A stretch of 24,816 nucleotides of DNA from contig CAYMRB010000102.1 in the NCBI GenBank assembly GCA_964392615.1, forward strand, positions 1-24,816, given 5' to 3'. Source of the DNA: CAYMRB01 sp964392615. GTDB taxonomy: Bacteria > Planctomycetota > UBA8108. Made by a program: the position numbers and the translations under genes. The notes beneath the pieces were generated by a model. The model had not been told where the DNA came from. It worked only from the letters and a program-made list of their open reading frames with translations, and did not search any database. Within the stretch, counting starts at the first letter, position 1. Every line of letters begins with the position of its first letter. Shown here one piece after another: positions 16,076 through 24,678 of this stretch.

Positions 16076-16079
<4 letters not shown>
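15669..16079 (-). CDS. YbgC/FcbB-type acyl-CoA thioesterase (hot-dog fold)
   Basis: This 136-residue single-domain protein has the 4-hydroxybenzoyl-CoA thioesterase signature RYGETDQMGVVYHANYLVYFE, with the catalytic Asp16, and the central strands typical of the YbgC family. Such enzymes hydrolyse acyl-CoA or acyl-ACP thioesters in the cytoplasm. The proteobacterial YbgC sits with the Tol-Pal genes, but none are present here, so the substrate is open. It starts with GTG at 16079, overlapping the methyltransferase stop (GTGA), and its stop overlaps the truC GTG in the same way. The length is normal. Confidence 0.88.
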
Positions 16080-17602
<1,523 letters not shown>

Positions 17603-17624
17603 GTTCAACGGGCTGCCGGCCGGC

Positions 17625-18134
17625 TCAGAAGAACGACCGCCCGAGCGTCGGGTTCGACTCGAACTGCGTCTCCCACCAGGCGCGCCACTCGCTCGCGTAC
17701 TTCGAGATCCAGTCCCGAGCGGCGCTCTCGAAGCCGATATCGTAGCCTCGCTCCTGGCTGACGATGTACTTATGGCGTTGGATCTCGGCCAGCTGGCGCC
17801 GGCCGTCGAGGCGCACCTTGGCGCGTCGCCACGACCTGCTGGGACCGGACTCCCAGCGCTCGACGGCCTCGTCGAGCGCCGGCTTGCAGTCCTCGTGCTG
17901 CGCGAGTTGGGTGCGGAAGGTCAGGATCGCGCAGCGCTCGGAGAGCCAGTACGCCGAGAGCGTCGTATGCCCGACGAGCCCGACGTCCTCGACTTCGAGA
18001 CCGGGGTAGTCGCGAAGACCGCCGCACGCGGGAGATTCCGATTCCGTGTGGGCAGCCTCGCAGGTGCCGCTTCCGGCCGCGGACGTCGCTGGTTCCCTCA
18101 CCGCGTTTCCCTCGAGCGTACAGTTCGTCGCCAT
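17625..18134 (-). CDS. Conserved-looking hypothetical protein rich in Arg and Trp
   Basis: I do not recognise this 169-residue protein. From the ATG at 18134 it has a Ser/Glu/Cys-rich, poorly structured N-terminus (about 40 residues). A more ordered part follows: ERCAILTFRTQLAQHEDCKPALDEAVERWESG, a basic stretch, then QLAEIQRHKYIVSQERGYDIGFESAARDWISKYASEWRAWWE. The last segment looks like a conserved helical module with alternating charged and aromatic residues. No membrane segment or signal peptide is seen. The ribosome binding site before 18134 is weak (GAGA). The frame stays open further upstream to 18242, but that lies over an AT-richer leader. It is first in a four-gene unit with the ThuA/methyltransferase, thioesterase and truC genes. 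Function unknown. Confidence 0.6.
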   Translation of the reverse strand: MATNCTLEGNAVREPATSAAGSGTCEAAHTESESPACGGLRDYPGLEVEDVGLVGHTTLSAYWLSERCAILTFRTQLAQHEDCKPALDEAVERWESGPSRSWRRAKVRLDGRRQLAEIQRHKYIVSQERGYDIGFESAARDWISKYASEWRAWWETQFESNPTLGRSFF

Positions 18135-18242
18135 GTCGTCTCGATCTCGTCCGTCGACCGGAAATCTCCCCTTAGGATAAACGTCGTTCAAAGGACCAGA
18201 TTTCCGCAGCGAATTAAAGGAAAACCGCCCGTGGCACCACAT

Positions 18243-18263
18243 CCCGAACGACTCGCGTTCGGG
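18243..18263. repeat. 7-base perfect inverted repeat with a 7-base loop
   Basis: CCCGAAC (18243-18249) and GTTCGGG (18257-18263) form a perfect stem. It lies between the ABC operon end (18359, minus) and the hypothetical gene start (18134, minus). It could be an intrinsic terminator for the ABC operon, though no T-run follows on that strand, or a hairpin in the leader of the next operon. Confidence 0.4.
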
Positions 18264-18287
18264 TCAGGGTTCTCTTCCTCTACCATT

Positions 18288-18317
18288 ATTCTAACCACGC
18301 CCGCCGCGGGACGCCAA
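18288..18317 (-). promoter_or_regulatory. Predicted promoter for the 18134-14977 operon
   Basis: On the minus strand TTGGCG (18317-18312) and TAGAAT (18293-18288) are 18 bases apart. TAGAAT matches five of six consensus positions. The predicted leader of about 147 bases would contain the inverted repeat at 18263-18243 and a stretch lower in GC than the surrounding genes. Confidence 0.4.
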
Positions 18318-18358
18318 TAGCGACACCTCTTCGTTCTCGGCCCGTCGGCGATGACGCG

Positions 18359-20263
18359 TCAAGCTTCGTCGCGATACTGCAGCTCGTGGAGCCGTTGGTA
18401 GATGCCTCCTCGCGCGACGAGGTCCTCGTGTCGGCCTTCCTCGCGCACCTCTCCCTTGTGGAGCACGATGATCTTATCGGCCCGACGTATGGTCGACAGT
18501 CTGTGGGCGATCACGATTGACGTGCGGTTCTCGAGCAGCTTCGCGAGCGCGTCCTGGATCAGCGCTTCCGTCTCGCTGTCGATGTGCGCCGTCGCTTCGT
18601 CGAGAACGAGAATATCCGGATCCTGGATCAGGGCCCGCGCGAAGACCAGGAGCTGCTTCTCACCGACCGATAACGTCCGCCCCCGTTCGGCCAGCACTTC
18701 GTCGTAGTCCGCGGGCAGACGTTCGATGAAGCGGTCGGCGTTGACGTGCCGGGCGCAGGATCGGAGTTCGTCGTTCGAGATCTCGGACGACCCGAGGAGG
18801 ATGTTCTCGCGAATGGTCCGCGAGAACAGGAAGACGTCCTGCAGCACGACGCTGATGCGGCGCCGGAGCTCCCGCTTGCGGTACTCGCGCACGTCGACGC
18901 CGTCGATGCGGATCGCGCCGCGCTGCGGGTCGTAGAAGCGGCTCATCAAGTTGATGATCGTGCTCTTTCCCGCGCCCGTGGCACCGACGATGGCGACGGT
19001 CTGGCCGGGCTCGACGACGAACGACACGTCCCGCAGCACGAACTCGAGGGGAGGGGCCGAATCGTCGGATGCCGCGTCTCGTCCGGCGGTGTCGGCGCGG
19101 GGCGATCCGTCCGCGCTCTCGTACGCGAACCACACGTGGTCGAACTCGATGCGTCCCTCGAGCTTCGCGAGCTCGCGGGGCGTGGCCGGATCCGACAGCG
19201 ACTCGGGCGTGTCGAGGATCTGAAACACGCGCTCCGCGGCGGCCATCGCGGATTGCAGGACGTTGTAGCGCTCCGCCATCTCGCGGATCGGCTGGAAGAA
19301 GCGCCCGACGAAATGCCAGAAGAGGAAGAACTCGCCAAAGGTCAGCGTCGCCGGCACCGAGCAGATCTGCAGCCCGCCCTGCCAGACGACGGCGGCGACC
19401 GCCACGGTGCTGAGCACCTCGATCGCGGGAAAGTAGATCGAGTACGCCATGACCGAGCGCAGGAAGGCGTGCAGATAGCGCCCGTTGATCCTCTCGTATT
19501 CCTGCTGGCTCGCCTTCTCGCGGTGAAACGCCTGCACGATGCCCATTCCCTGCACGGATTCCTGCGTGAATCCGTTCAGGTGGGACAGGTGACCGCGCTG
19601 CTGGCGGTAGAACCTGCGGGCCTTGGCGCGGAAGACGAACGTCGTCAAGAGGAGGAGCGGCACGATGCCGAGCGTGATCAGAGCGAGCGATGGGTTGACC
19701 GCGATCAGCGCGACCGCGATGCCCACGAGCACCAGAAGATTGGCGATGAAGCCGACGATGCCGCTCGCGAAGAGCTCGTTGAGCGCCTCGATGTCGCTGG
19801 TCAGCCGCGTGACGAGCCGGCCGACGGGATTGCGGTCGAAGAAAGCGAACGGCATGCGCAGCAAGTGTTCGTGCAGCTCGAGACGCAGGTCGTACATGAC
19901 GCGCTGGCCGATCCACGCCATCACGACGCCCTGGACGAACCGCAGGACGAGCAGTGTCGCCGCGATCGCGACGAAGGCGCCGGTCAGGACGGTGAGCTCG
20001 CGCCAGGCTCCTTCGTCGACCTGGCCGGCCCCCGGCGCCACGATAGCCGCCTGCAGCGGACCGTCGATCGCCGACATGATCAGGAACGGCCCTGCGATGC
20101 CGCCGGCGGTGACGACCAGGATCAGCAGGAAGGCAAGGGCCATCGGCCCCTTGTACGGCAGCGCGTACCGCAGCAGCCGCCCCATGAGGTCCGGATCGAA
20201 CGCCTTGCCGACGACGTGGTCCTCGTGGAAGGCGCTGGTCGAGGTTTTCTGCCGTGTCGCCAC
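18359..20263 (-). CDS. ABC exporter half-transporter, consensus-ATPase subunit of a heterodimer
   Basis: This fused permease/ATPase of about 634 residues has six membrane segments (type IV/B exporter fold) followed by a nucleotide-binding domain. Walker A is GATGAGKS, the Q-loop is VVLQDVFLFSRT, and Walker B is ILVLDEAT with the catalytic glutamate present. The switch histidine is in IAHRLSTI. The signature is LSVGEKQ rather than LSGGQ. A Ser/Asp-rich insert of about 25 residues lies between the first strands of the ATPase domain. Paired with the next gene upstream it resembles BmrD/TM288/MdlB-type subunits, which export drugs, lipids or peptides. The start is GTG at 20263, with AGGAGG seven bases before it; an in-frame GTG at 20278 overlaps the upstream stop. 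Confidence 0.9.
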   Translation of the reverse strand: MATRQKTSTSAFHEDHVVGKAFDPDLMGRLLRYALPYKGPMALAFLLILVVTAGGIAGPFLIMSAIDGPLQAAIVAPGAGQVDEGAWRELTVLTGAFVAIAATLLVLRFVQGVVMAWIGQRVMYDLRLELHEHLLRMPFAFFDRNPVGRLVTRLTSDIEALNELFASGIVGFIANLLVLVGIAVALIAVNPSLALITLGIVPLLLLTTFVFRAKARRFYRQQRGHLSHLNGFTQESVQGMGIVQAFHREKASQQEYERINGRYLHAFLRSVMAYSIYFPAIEVLSTVAVAAVVWQGGLQICSVPATLTFGEFFLFWHFVGRFFQPIREMAERYNVLQSAMAAAERVFQILDTPESLSDPATPRELAKLEGRIEFDHVWFAYESADGSPRADTAGRDAASDDSAPPLEFVLRDVSFVVEPGQTVAIVGATGAGKSTIINLMSRFYDPQRGAIRIDGVDVREYRKRELRRRISVVLQDVFLFSRTIRENILLGSSEISNDELRSCARHVNADRFIERLPADYDEVLAERGRTLSVGEKQLLVFARALIQDPDILVLDEATAHIDSETEALIQDALAKLLENRTSIVIAHRLSTIRRADKIIVLHKGEVREEGRHEDLVARGGIYQRLHELQYRDEA

Positions 20264-20269
20264 CGTTGC

Positions 20270-20275
20270 CCTCCT
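20270..20275 (-). promoter_or_regulatory. AGGAGG ribosome binding site that decides the downstream ABC start
   Basis: On the minus strand the junction contains GTG, then AGGAGG, seven bases, then GTG. The first GTG overlaps the upstream TGA stop. The AGGAGG is a full Shine-Dalgarno sequence with ideal spacing to the second GTG at 20263, so translation most likely begins there. Confidence 0.7.
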
Positions 20276-22083
20276 CACATGCCCTCGAGCTCGTCGCTGA
20301 GGAGCTGTAATCGGTAGGTCTCGGCGTACAGGCCATCGACGCGCAGGAGCTCGTCGTGCGTGCCCTCTTCGACGATGCGGCCCTCGTCGAGGACGTAGAT
20401 CCGATCGGCCCAGAGGATGCTCGACACGCGGTGCGCGACGACCAGCGTCGTCAGGCCCTCGGTCGCTCGCCGCAGGTTGCGCAAAATCTCCTTCTCGGTC
20501 TGGGTGTCGACGGCCGACAGCGCGTCGTCGAGGATGAGGATCGACGGGCGGATCAGCAGGGCGCGGGCGAGCGATGCGCGCTGCTTCTGGCCGCCGGAGA
20601 GCGTGACGCCGCGTTCGCCGACCATCTCGTCGTAGCCGCGCGGGAGCTGGTCGATGTCCTTGTCGAATCGGGCCACGCGCGCCGCGTCGAGCACGAGCGG
20701 GGATGGGGCCGCGGCCGCGCCCTCGTCGACGTCCGTGCCGAACTCGATGTTCTGACGGACCGTCCGCGAGAAGAGGAAGCTCTCCTGCGGCACGAACCCG
20801 ATCGAGCGGCGCAGCAGGCCCAGCGGCAGCTCATTGACGTCGATGCCGTCGATGAAGACCGTCCCGTCCGCCACCGGCAGGATGCGCGGGATCGTCTCGA
20901 GCAGCGTCGACTTGCCGCTTCCGGTGCGGCCGATGATCGCGACCGTGTGGCCCTGAGGGACCTCGATCGACACGTCGCGGAGCACCGGCTGGCTGCCGTC
21001 CGCGTGGTACGAGAACTCGAGGTCGCGGATCGATATGTCGCCGCGCAGTCGATCGGCAGCCTCGCTGCGGGCGGGCTGCGGATCGCGGATCACGGGCTCG
21101 ATCGCGAGCAGCTCCTCGAGCCTCCGGATGCTGGCGGTCGCGCGGTGGTACTGGTTGACGACCCAGCCGATGGAGATCATCGGCCAGATCAGCTGGAGCT
21201 GATATCCCGCGAACTTGACGAAATCCTCGATCGCGATGTCGCCGTCGAGCATGAAGTACCCGCCGACGAGCAAGAGGAAGATGAGCGACAGGTCGTTGAC
21301 CGCGCCGACGATCGGGTGCATCCACGACGAGATGCGCGCAGCGCGCAGGTTCTGCGCGAGATAGCGCTTCGCGACGTCGCGAAAGCGCACGGCCTCCTCC
21401 GTCTCCTGGGCGAACGACTTCACGACGCGGATGCCGGCGAAGTCCTCCTGCGCCTGCGAGCTCAGATCCGACAGGGTCTCCTGTGCCTTGAAGACCGCGC
21501 TGTGGACGCGAGGGCCGATCACGCGCACGGCGAGCGTCAGGAGCGACAGCGGGACCATCAGGAGCAGCGTCAGCGGCCAGCTCACCGAGAGCATCAGCGG
21601 GATCGCGACGGCGAGCATGCACCCGGTCGTGGCGGAGTACATGATGATCGGCCCTGCGAGCACGCGAGCCCGTTCGACGTCCTGGGTGATCCGGTTCAGG
21701 ATGTCGCCCGTCCGGGCGCGGGCGTAGTAGCTCTGATCGAGCCGCTGCAGGTGCGCGAAGACGTGATTGCGCACGTCGAACTCGACGAGGCGAGAGGCTC
21801 CGATAATCCACCAGCGGGTCGCGAAGAGCGTCACGCCGCGGCCGACCGCGACCGCGAGGATCGCCAGGAGGAGCGTGCCGAGAAACGGCGGCAGCCCACC
21901 GGCCGCCGGGGCGGCGCTGCCCGGATCGGCGACGGCCGCCCGACGCAGCAGCCCGACGCACTCGCCCGTCAACCACGGCACCGCGAGAAGCGACGCGATC
22001 GACAGCGGGACCGCCAGCAGGCCCACCAAGTATCGGCGCCAGTAGACTTTCGCGAAAGGAAGGAGGAAGCGGACGGCGTGCAA
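20275..22083 (-). CDS. ABC exporter half-transporter, degenerate-ATPase subunit of a heterodimer
   Basis: This 602-residue permease/ATPase has six membrane segments and a nucleotide-binding domain. Walker A is GRTGSGKS, the signature is the canonical LSGGQKQ, and Walker B is ILILDDALSAVD. The residue after Walker B is Asp in place of the catalytic Glu. The switch histidine is in VAHRVSSI. Asp here, together with a non-canonical signature in the partner, is the known pattern of asymmetric heterodimeric exporters such as TM287/288 and BmrCD, where one ATP site is degenerate. The longest frame starts with TTG at 22083, directly before the expected N-terminal sequence (HAVRFLLPFAKVYWRRYLVG). I see no ATG/GTG alternative and no clear ribosome binding site. 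It is first in a two-gene unit, divergent from the dockerin-like genes. Confidence 0.88.
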   Translation of the reverse strand: MHAVRFLLPFAKVYWRRYLVGLLAVPLSIASLLAVPWLTGECVGLLRRAAVADPGSAAPAAGGLPPFLGTLLLAILAVAVGRGVTLFATRWWIIGASRLVEFDVRNHVFAHLQRLDQSYYARARTGDILNRITQDVERARVLAGPIIMYSATTGCMLAVAIPLMLSVSWPLTLLLMVPLSLLTLAVRVIGPRVHSAVFKAQETLSDLSSQAQEDFAGIRVVKSFAQETEEAVRFRDVAKRYLAQNLRAARISSWMHPIVGAVNDLSLIFLLLVGGYFMLDGDIAIEDFVKFAGYQLQLIWPMISIGWVVNQYHRATASIRRLEELLAIEPVIRDPQPARSEAADRLRGDISIRDLEFSYHADGSQPVLRDVSIEVPQGHTVAIIGRTGSGKSTLLETIPRILPVADGTVFIDGIDVNELPLGLLRRSIGFVPQESFLFSRTVRQNIEFGTDVDEGAAAAPSPLVLDAARVARFDKDIDQLPRGYDEMVGERGVTLSGGQKQRASLARALLIRPSILILDDALSAVDTQTEKEILRNLRRATEGLTTLVVAHRVSSILWADRIYVLDEGRIVEEGTHDELLRVDGLYAETYRLQLLSDELEGM

Positions 22084-22202
22084 AGCGGTCGAATCCGGGT
22101 CGAGAGAAACGAGGATTGTAGGCGGCGTCGCGAGACTGTGCTACCGCGATCTGGGGCGACCACGAGCGCTGTGGCGCCCGGAACTTGGGGTGCGTAAAGG
22201 GT

Positions 22203-22231
22203 TTGCCGGGCCGCAGGGCGGGTGCTAAGAT
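22203..22231 (+). promoter_or_regulatory. Predicted promoter for the cohesin/dockerin-like gene pair
   Basis: TTGCCG (22203-22208) and TAAGAT (22226-22231) are separated by 17 bases, and the -10 is extended by TGC directly before it. Transcription is predicted to start near 22238, giving an unusually long leader of about 215 bases before the ATG at 22454. Confidence 0.55.
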
Positions 22232-22235
22232 CGAT

Positions 22236-22344
22236 CCCTCTCGGAGCCTCGTGTTCCGGGAAACGAGGACCGGCCGCTGCATCGACGGGATGGAGCCGTC
22301 GAGACAACCGCCCCTCCGAAAGGGGAGGCAGGGTCTCCGCAGGG
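22236..22344 (+). promoter_or_regulatory. Structured leader RNA, possible four-way junction (candidate riboregulator)
   Basis: By eye the leader folds into a closed multibranch element. A closing stem pairs CCCT (22236-22239) with AGGG (22341-22344) and CGGAG (22242-22246) with CTCCG (22335-22339). Inside are three hairpins: CCTCGT/ACGAGG (22247-22252 with 22263-22268), TCGACGG/CCGTCGA (22282-22288 with 22296-22302) and CCCCT/AGGGG (22311-22315 with 22321-22325). CTGC (22277-22280) can also pair with GCAG (22328-22331) around the last two. I could not match it to a known riboswitch class such as cobalamin, TPP, glycine, fluoride or cyclic-di-GMP. In GC-rich DNA some stems arise by chance. Confidence 0.4.
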
Positions 22345-22412
22345 TTCGCGGGCGCGGGCTCGACGACCTCGGCCGGGTCGGGTTATCAGCTTCAACTAGC
22401 TTCCAGACCGTA

Positions 22413-22431
22413 CCAGCGCCTTCGGGCCTGG
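22413..22431 (+). promoter_or_regulatory. UUCG-capped hairpin just upstream of the first dockerin-like gene
   Basis: CCAG-C-GCC (22413-22420), loop TTCG, then GGCCTGG (22425-22431) makes a seven-pair stem with one bulged C and the very stable C(UUCG)G loop. It ends 22 bases before the ATG at 22454 and has no T-run after it, so it is more likely a translational or stability element than a terminator. Confidence 0.45.
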
Positions 22432-22453
22432 ACGGGCGGAACGAGGTGCCCCC

Positions 22454-23536
22454 ATGGAGAGACTCTCCTCGCTTCGATGGATCGCAGCCCTTTTCGTCAT
22501 GGTGATCACGCTTCTTGTGGGCGCCACGGAGGCGAGAGCGGTCAACAGGTTCCGCGTCGTCGGTCGCGACCTGCCTCTCTCGAGTGTCGGTAACATCGTC
22601 GAGATCCAGGCCGATCTCGATCAGGACGTGTACGGGTTCTCGCTCTCGTTCAACTTCGACGAGACGCTGCTGGAGATCGAGTCGATCAACCTCGGCGAAG
22701 ACGTCGCCCGGTTGGAGCCCGAGTACAACGCGGGCATCATCGACAACGACGCGGGCACGGCCTCCTGGGGCGTGGTGTTCGCGCTTTCGGCCGAGAGCAT
22801 CGACGTCAAGCTCGATGCGGGTGCGTCGCGCCGCGTCGTGGAGCTGGTGGTCAACGTGCTAGCGACCGACGAGGAGTCGACCGTTATCGACCTCATCGAT
22901 GTCGGCGGCAACCCCGGGCGTCGCAACGTCATGACGGACGTCGACGGCAATTCCGTCTCGCCCGATCCGACGCTCAGCGACGGCACGATCAACCTGACCG
23001 AGGTCGGTCCGGTCATCGAGGGCGTGTTCCCGACGAGCGGTACGGCCGGCACGCAGCTCCTCGTCTCGGGGCGCAACTTCGATCAGGCGGGGCTCGTCGT
23101 GCGCCTGTGCGATCAGGAGGTCGCCGACCCCGAGCTGCTCGGCGGCGTCGGATCGACGATTCGTTTCCCCGCGCCGCCCTGCGGGACGGCGGGAGTGTCC
23201 GTCCTCGAGATCTGCACCGATTTCGGCTGCGCGCAGTCGGTGTTCGTGTACGAGCAGATCGACCCGGGCACGCCATTCATTCGCGGCAACGCCAACAACG
23301 ACGCCACCGTCGACCTGTCCGACGCGGTCCAGATCTTCGGAGTGCTCTTCCTCGGCCTCGCCACACGAGCTCCGTGTGACGACGCCCTGGACGTGAACGA
23401 CTCCGGCGATATCGATATCACCGACGGGATCTACCTGCTCGGCGGGCTCTTCCAGGGCGGACCGCCGCCGCCAGCGCCGTTCCCGAATCCAGGCCTCGAT
23501 CCGACCGAGGACTCGCTGCCGGAATGTACGGAGTGA
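22454..23536 (+). CDS. Secreted cohesin-like / IPT-TIG / dockerin-like protein, copy 1
   Basis: The 360-residue product has a signal peptide (cleavage probably after ARA, about residue 29). A beta-rich cohesin-like domain follows (about 33-182; DLDQDVYGFSLSFNFDETLLEI), then an IPT/TIG domain (about 185-268; VFPTSGTAGTQLLVSGRNF). A dockerin-like pair of calcium loops follows: loop one uses Asn279, Asn281, Asp283 and Asp290; loop two uses Asp313, Asn315, Ser317, Asp319 and Asp324. The tail is LGGLFQGGPPPP with an acidic end. Loop one has Asn instead of the usual first Asp. Such proteins are secreted or cell-surface in planctomycetes and their function is unknown. Having both cohesin-like and dockerin-like modules allows, but does not prove, self-association. 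Its stop lies inside the start region of its paralogue. Confidence 0.82.
   Translation: MERLSSLRWIAALFVMVITLLVGATEARAVNRFRVVGRDLPLSSVGNIVEIQADLDQDVYGFSLSFNFDETLLEIESINLGEDVARLEPEYNAGIIDNDAGTASWGVVFALSAESIDVKLDAGASRRVVELVVNVLATDEESTVIDLIDVGGNPGRRNVMTDVDGNSVSPDPTLSDGTINLTEVGPVIEGVFPTSGTAGTQLLVSGRNFDQAGLVVRLCDQEVADPELLGGVGSTIRFPAPPCGTAGVSVLEICTDFGCAQSVFVYEQIDPGTPFIRGNANNDATVDLSDAVQIFGVLFLGLATRAPCDDALDVNDSGDIDITDGIYLLGGLFQGGPPPPAPFPNPGLDPTEDSLPECTE
23417..23464 (+). repeat. Paralogous direct repeat, copy A (dockerin-like 3' segment)
   Basis: This segment is nearly identical in DNA to 24475-24522, with only silent differences visible in ITDGIYLLGGLFQGGP. It marks the best-conserved part of the tandem gene duplication. 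Confidence 0.8.
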
Positions 23537-24591
23537 GATCGAGACAACGCACCTCGATCGCGACGTGGGTCGTGCCGATGCTCCTCATCGGCGCGACGGC
23601 GTTCGCCGACAACCGGCTGCGGATCTACGACCAGGACATCGCGCTGGGCTCGTTCGGCCGTGAGGTCGGCGTTCTCGGTGACCTCGACCAGGACATCTAC
23701 GGATTCTCGGTGTCCGTCGATTTCGATCCCGCGATGCTGACGCTGGTCGACGCTCAGCTCGGTAGCGCGGTCGAGGGGCTCGAGCCGGAGTTCGCGGCAG
23801 CCCGGTTCGACAACGACGCCGGCACGATCGCATTCGGGGTCGTGCTCGCGCTGTCGGAGGAGAACATCGAGCGCAAGATCGACGCTGGGACGCAATTGGA
23901 GCTCGTGCGGCTCATCTTCGACGTGGTCGCGGAGGAGCCCGGCGAGACGGACGTCGAATTCGCCAGCGACGGCGCCCCGGGCCGTTCGAACCTGTTCACC
24001 GATGCGACCGGCAACTCGGTCGTGCCCGACCTCGACGGCGCCACGATGACCCTGGCGGAGTTGCGGCCACGGGTCGACGACCTGTTCCCCGACCGGGGGA
24101 CTGCCGGCACGCGGATCCTCATCAGCGGAGTGAACTTCGACCACCCCGGCCTCTCCGTTCGGATCTGCGGCGTCGAAGCCGAGTGGGAGCTGCTCGGAAT
24201 CGGCGGTGGCACGATCTCCCTCGATGCGCCGCCCTGTGCGGTCGTGGGGTGGGCCGAGGTCGAGGTCTGCAACGACCTCGGCTGCGCGCTGCTCGAGGAG
24301 GGGTTCTTCTACGAGCAAGCCTCGACGGCCAGCTTCGTGCGCGGCGACGCGAACGATGACGGTGCGGTCGACCTTTCCGACGGCGTGTCGGTCTTCCAGG
24401 ATCTGTTCCTCGGCATCGCGGCGCGAGCGCCCTGTCGCGACGCGCTCGATGTCGACGACACCGGCGAGATCCTGATCACCGACGGGATCTATCTGCTCGG
24501 CGGCCTCTTCCAGGGCGGACCTCCTCCGCCGCCGCCGTTCCCGACGGCCGGCGCCGATCCGACCCCGGACGACCTGCCGGATTGCGAGTGA
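23524..24591 (+). CDS. Secreted cohesin-like / IPT-TIG / dockerin-like protein, copy 2
   Basis: This 355-residue tandem paralogue has the same order: signal peptide (about residues 1-28, ending TAFA), cohesin-like domain (DLDQDIYGFSVSVDFDPAML), IPT/TIG domain (LFPDRGTAGTRILISGVNF) and dockerin-like repeat. Its first calcium loop is fully canonical (Asp275, Asn277, Asp279, Asp286). The second is Asp309, Asp311, Thr313, Glu315 and Asp320. The end has six prolines in GGPPPPPPFP. The best-conserved stretch between the copies is the end of the repeat, ITDGIYLLGGLFQGGPPPP. The ATG at 23524 overlaps copy 1 by 13 bases. A GTG at 23533, three codons later, would give the four-base GTGA overlap common in this window and is an equal candidate. 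Co-expression of the two copies is likely. Confidence 0.82.
   Translation: MYGVRSRQRTSIATWVVPMLLIGATAFADNRLRIYDQDIALGSFGREVGVLGDLDQDIYGFSVSVDFDPAMLTLVDAQLGSAVEGLEPEFAAARFDNDAGTIAFGVVLALSEENIERKIDAGTQLELVRLIFDVVAEEPGETDVEFASDGAPGRSNLFTDATGNSVVPDLDGATMTLAELRPRVDDLFPDRGTAGTRILISGVNFDHPGLSVRICGVEAEWELLGIGGGTISLDAPPCAVVGWAEVEVCNDLGCALLEEGFFYEQASTASFVRGDANDDGAVDLSDGVSVFQDLFLGIAARAPCRDALDVDDTGEILITDGIYLLGGLFQGGPPPPPPFPTAGADPTPDDLPDCE
24475..24522 (+). repeat. Paralogous direct repeat, copy B (dockerin-like 3' segment)
   Basis: Partner of 23417-23464. The near-identity at DNA level, compared with much more divergence elsewhere in the two genes, suggests recent gene conversion or strong constraint on this end. 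Confidence 0.8.
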
Positions 24592-24592
24592 C

Positions 24593-24641
24593 CTCGAGTC
24601 TCGCCGCCCGCGGCTTTCGTCGCGGAGCAGCGAGACTCGAG
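24593..24641. terminator. Long inverted repeat, probable bidirectional terminator
   Basis: CTCGAGTCTCGC (24593-24604) and GCGAGACTCGAG (24630-24641) are perfectly complementary over 12 bases. The 25-base loop contains a second stem, CCGCG (24608-24612) with CGCGG (24621-24625). It begins two bases after the stop of copy 2 and lies between convergent genes. No T-run follows on either strand, so termination would rest on the hairpin itself. Confidence 0.6.
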
Positions 24642-24678
24642 ATCGCCTCGCCGCACAACGCCCCGATCGACCTCGACG

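Larger units (their letters stand above)
22084..22453. other. 370-base divergent intergenic region
   Basis: This is the only gene-free stretch over 300 bases in the window. The left part (22084-22200) would hold the ABC operon promoter; I see no convincing hexamers there. The right part holds a good plus-strand promoter (22203-22231), a predicted multi-hairpin leader (22236-22344), a smaller hairpin (CGACC at 22364-22368 with GGTCG at 22376-22380) and a UUCG hairpin (22413-22431) just before the first dockerin-like gene. Confidence 0.8.

Noticed and set aside
18746..20317. Plus-strand open frame opposite the second ABC transporter
   Set aside because: The minus strand carries all ABC motifs; the antisense product is Asp/Glu/Arg-rich and has no recognisable features.
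20356..22197. Long open frame on the plus strand opposite the first ABC transporter
   Set aside because: Antisense shadow of a complete ABC exporter; the product is repetitive and charged with no domain.
22236..22344. Assignment of the leader to a known riboswitch class
   Set aside because: None of the conserved cores I know (cobalamin GCCACTG, TPP CTGAGA, glycine, fluoride, cyclic-di-GMP) is present in the right place, so it is left as unclassified.
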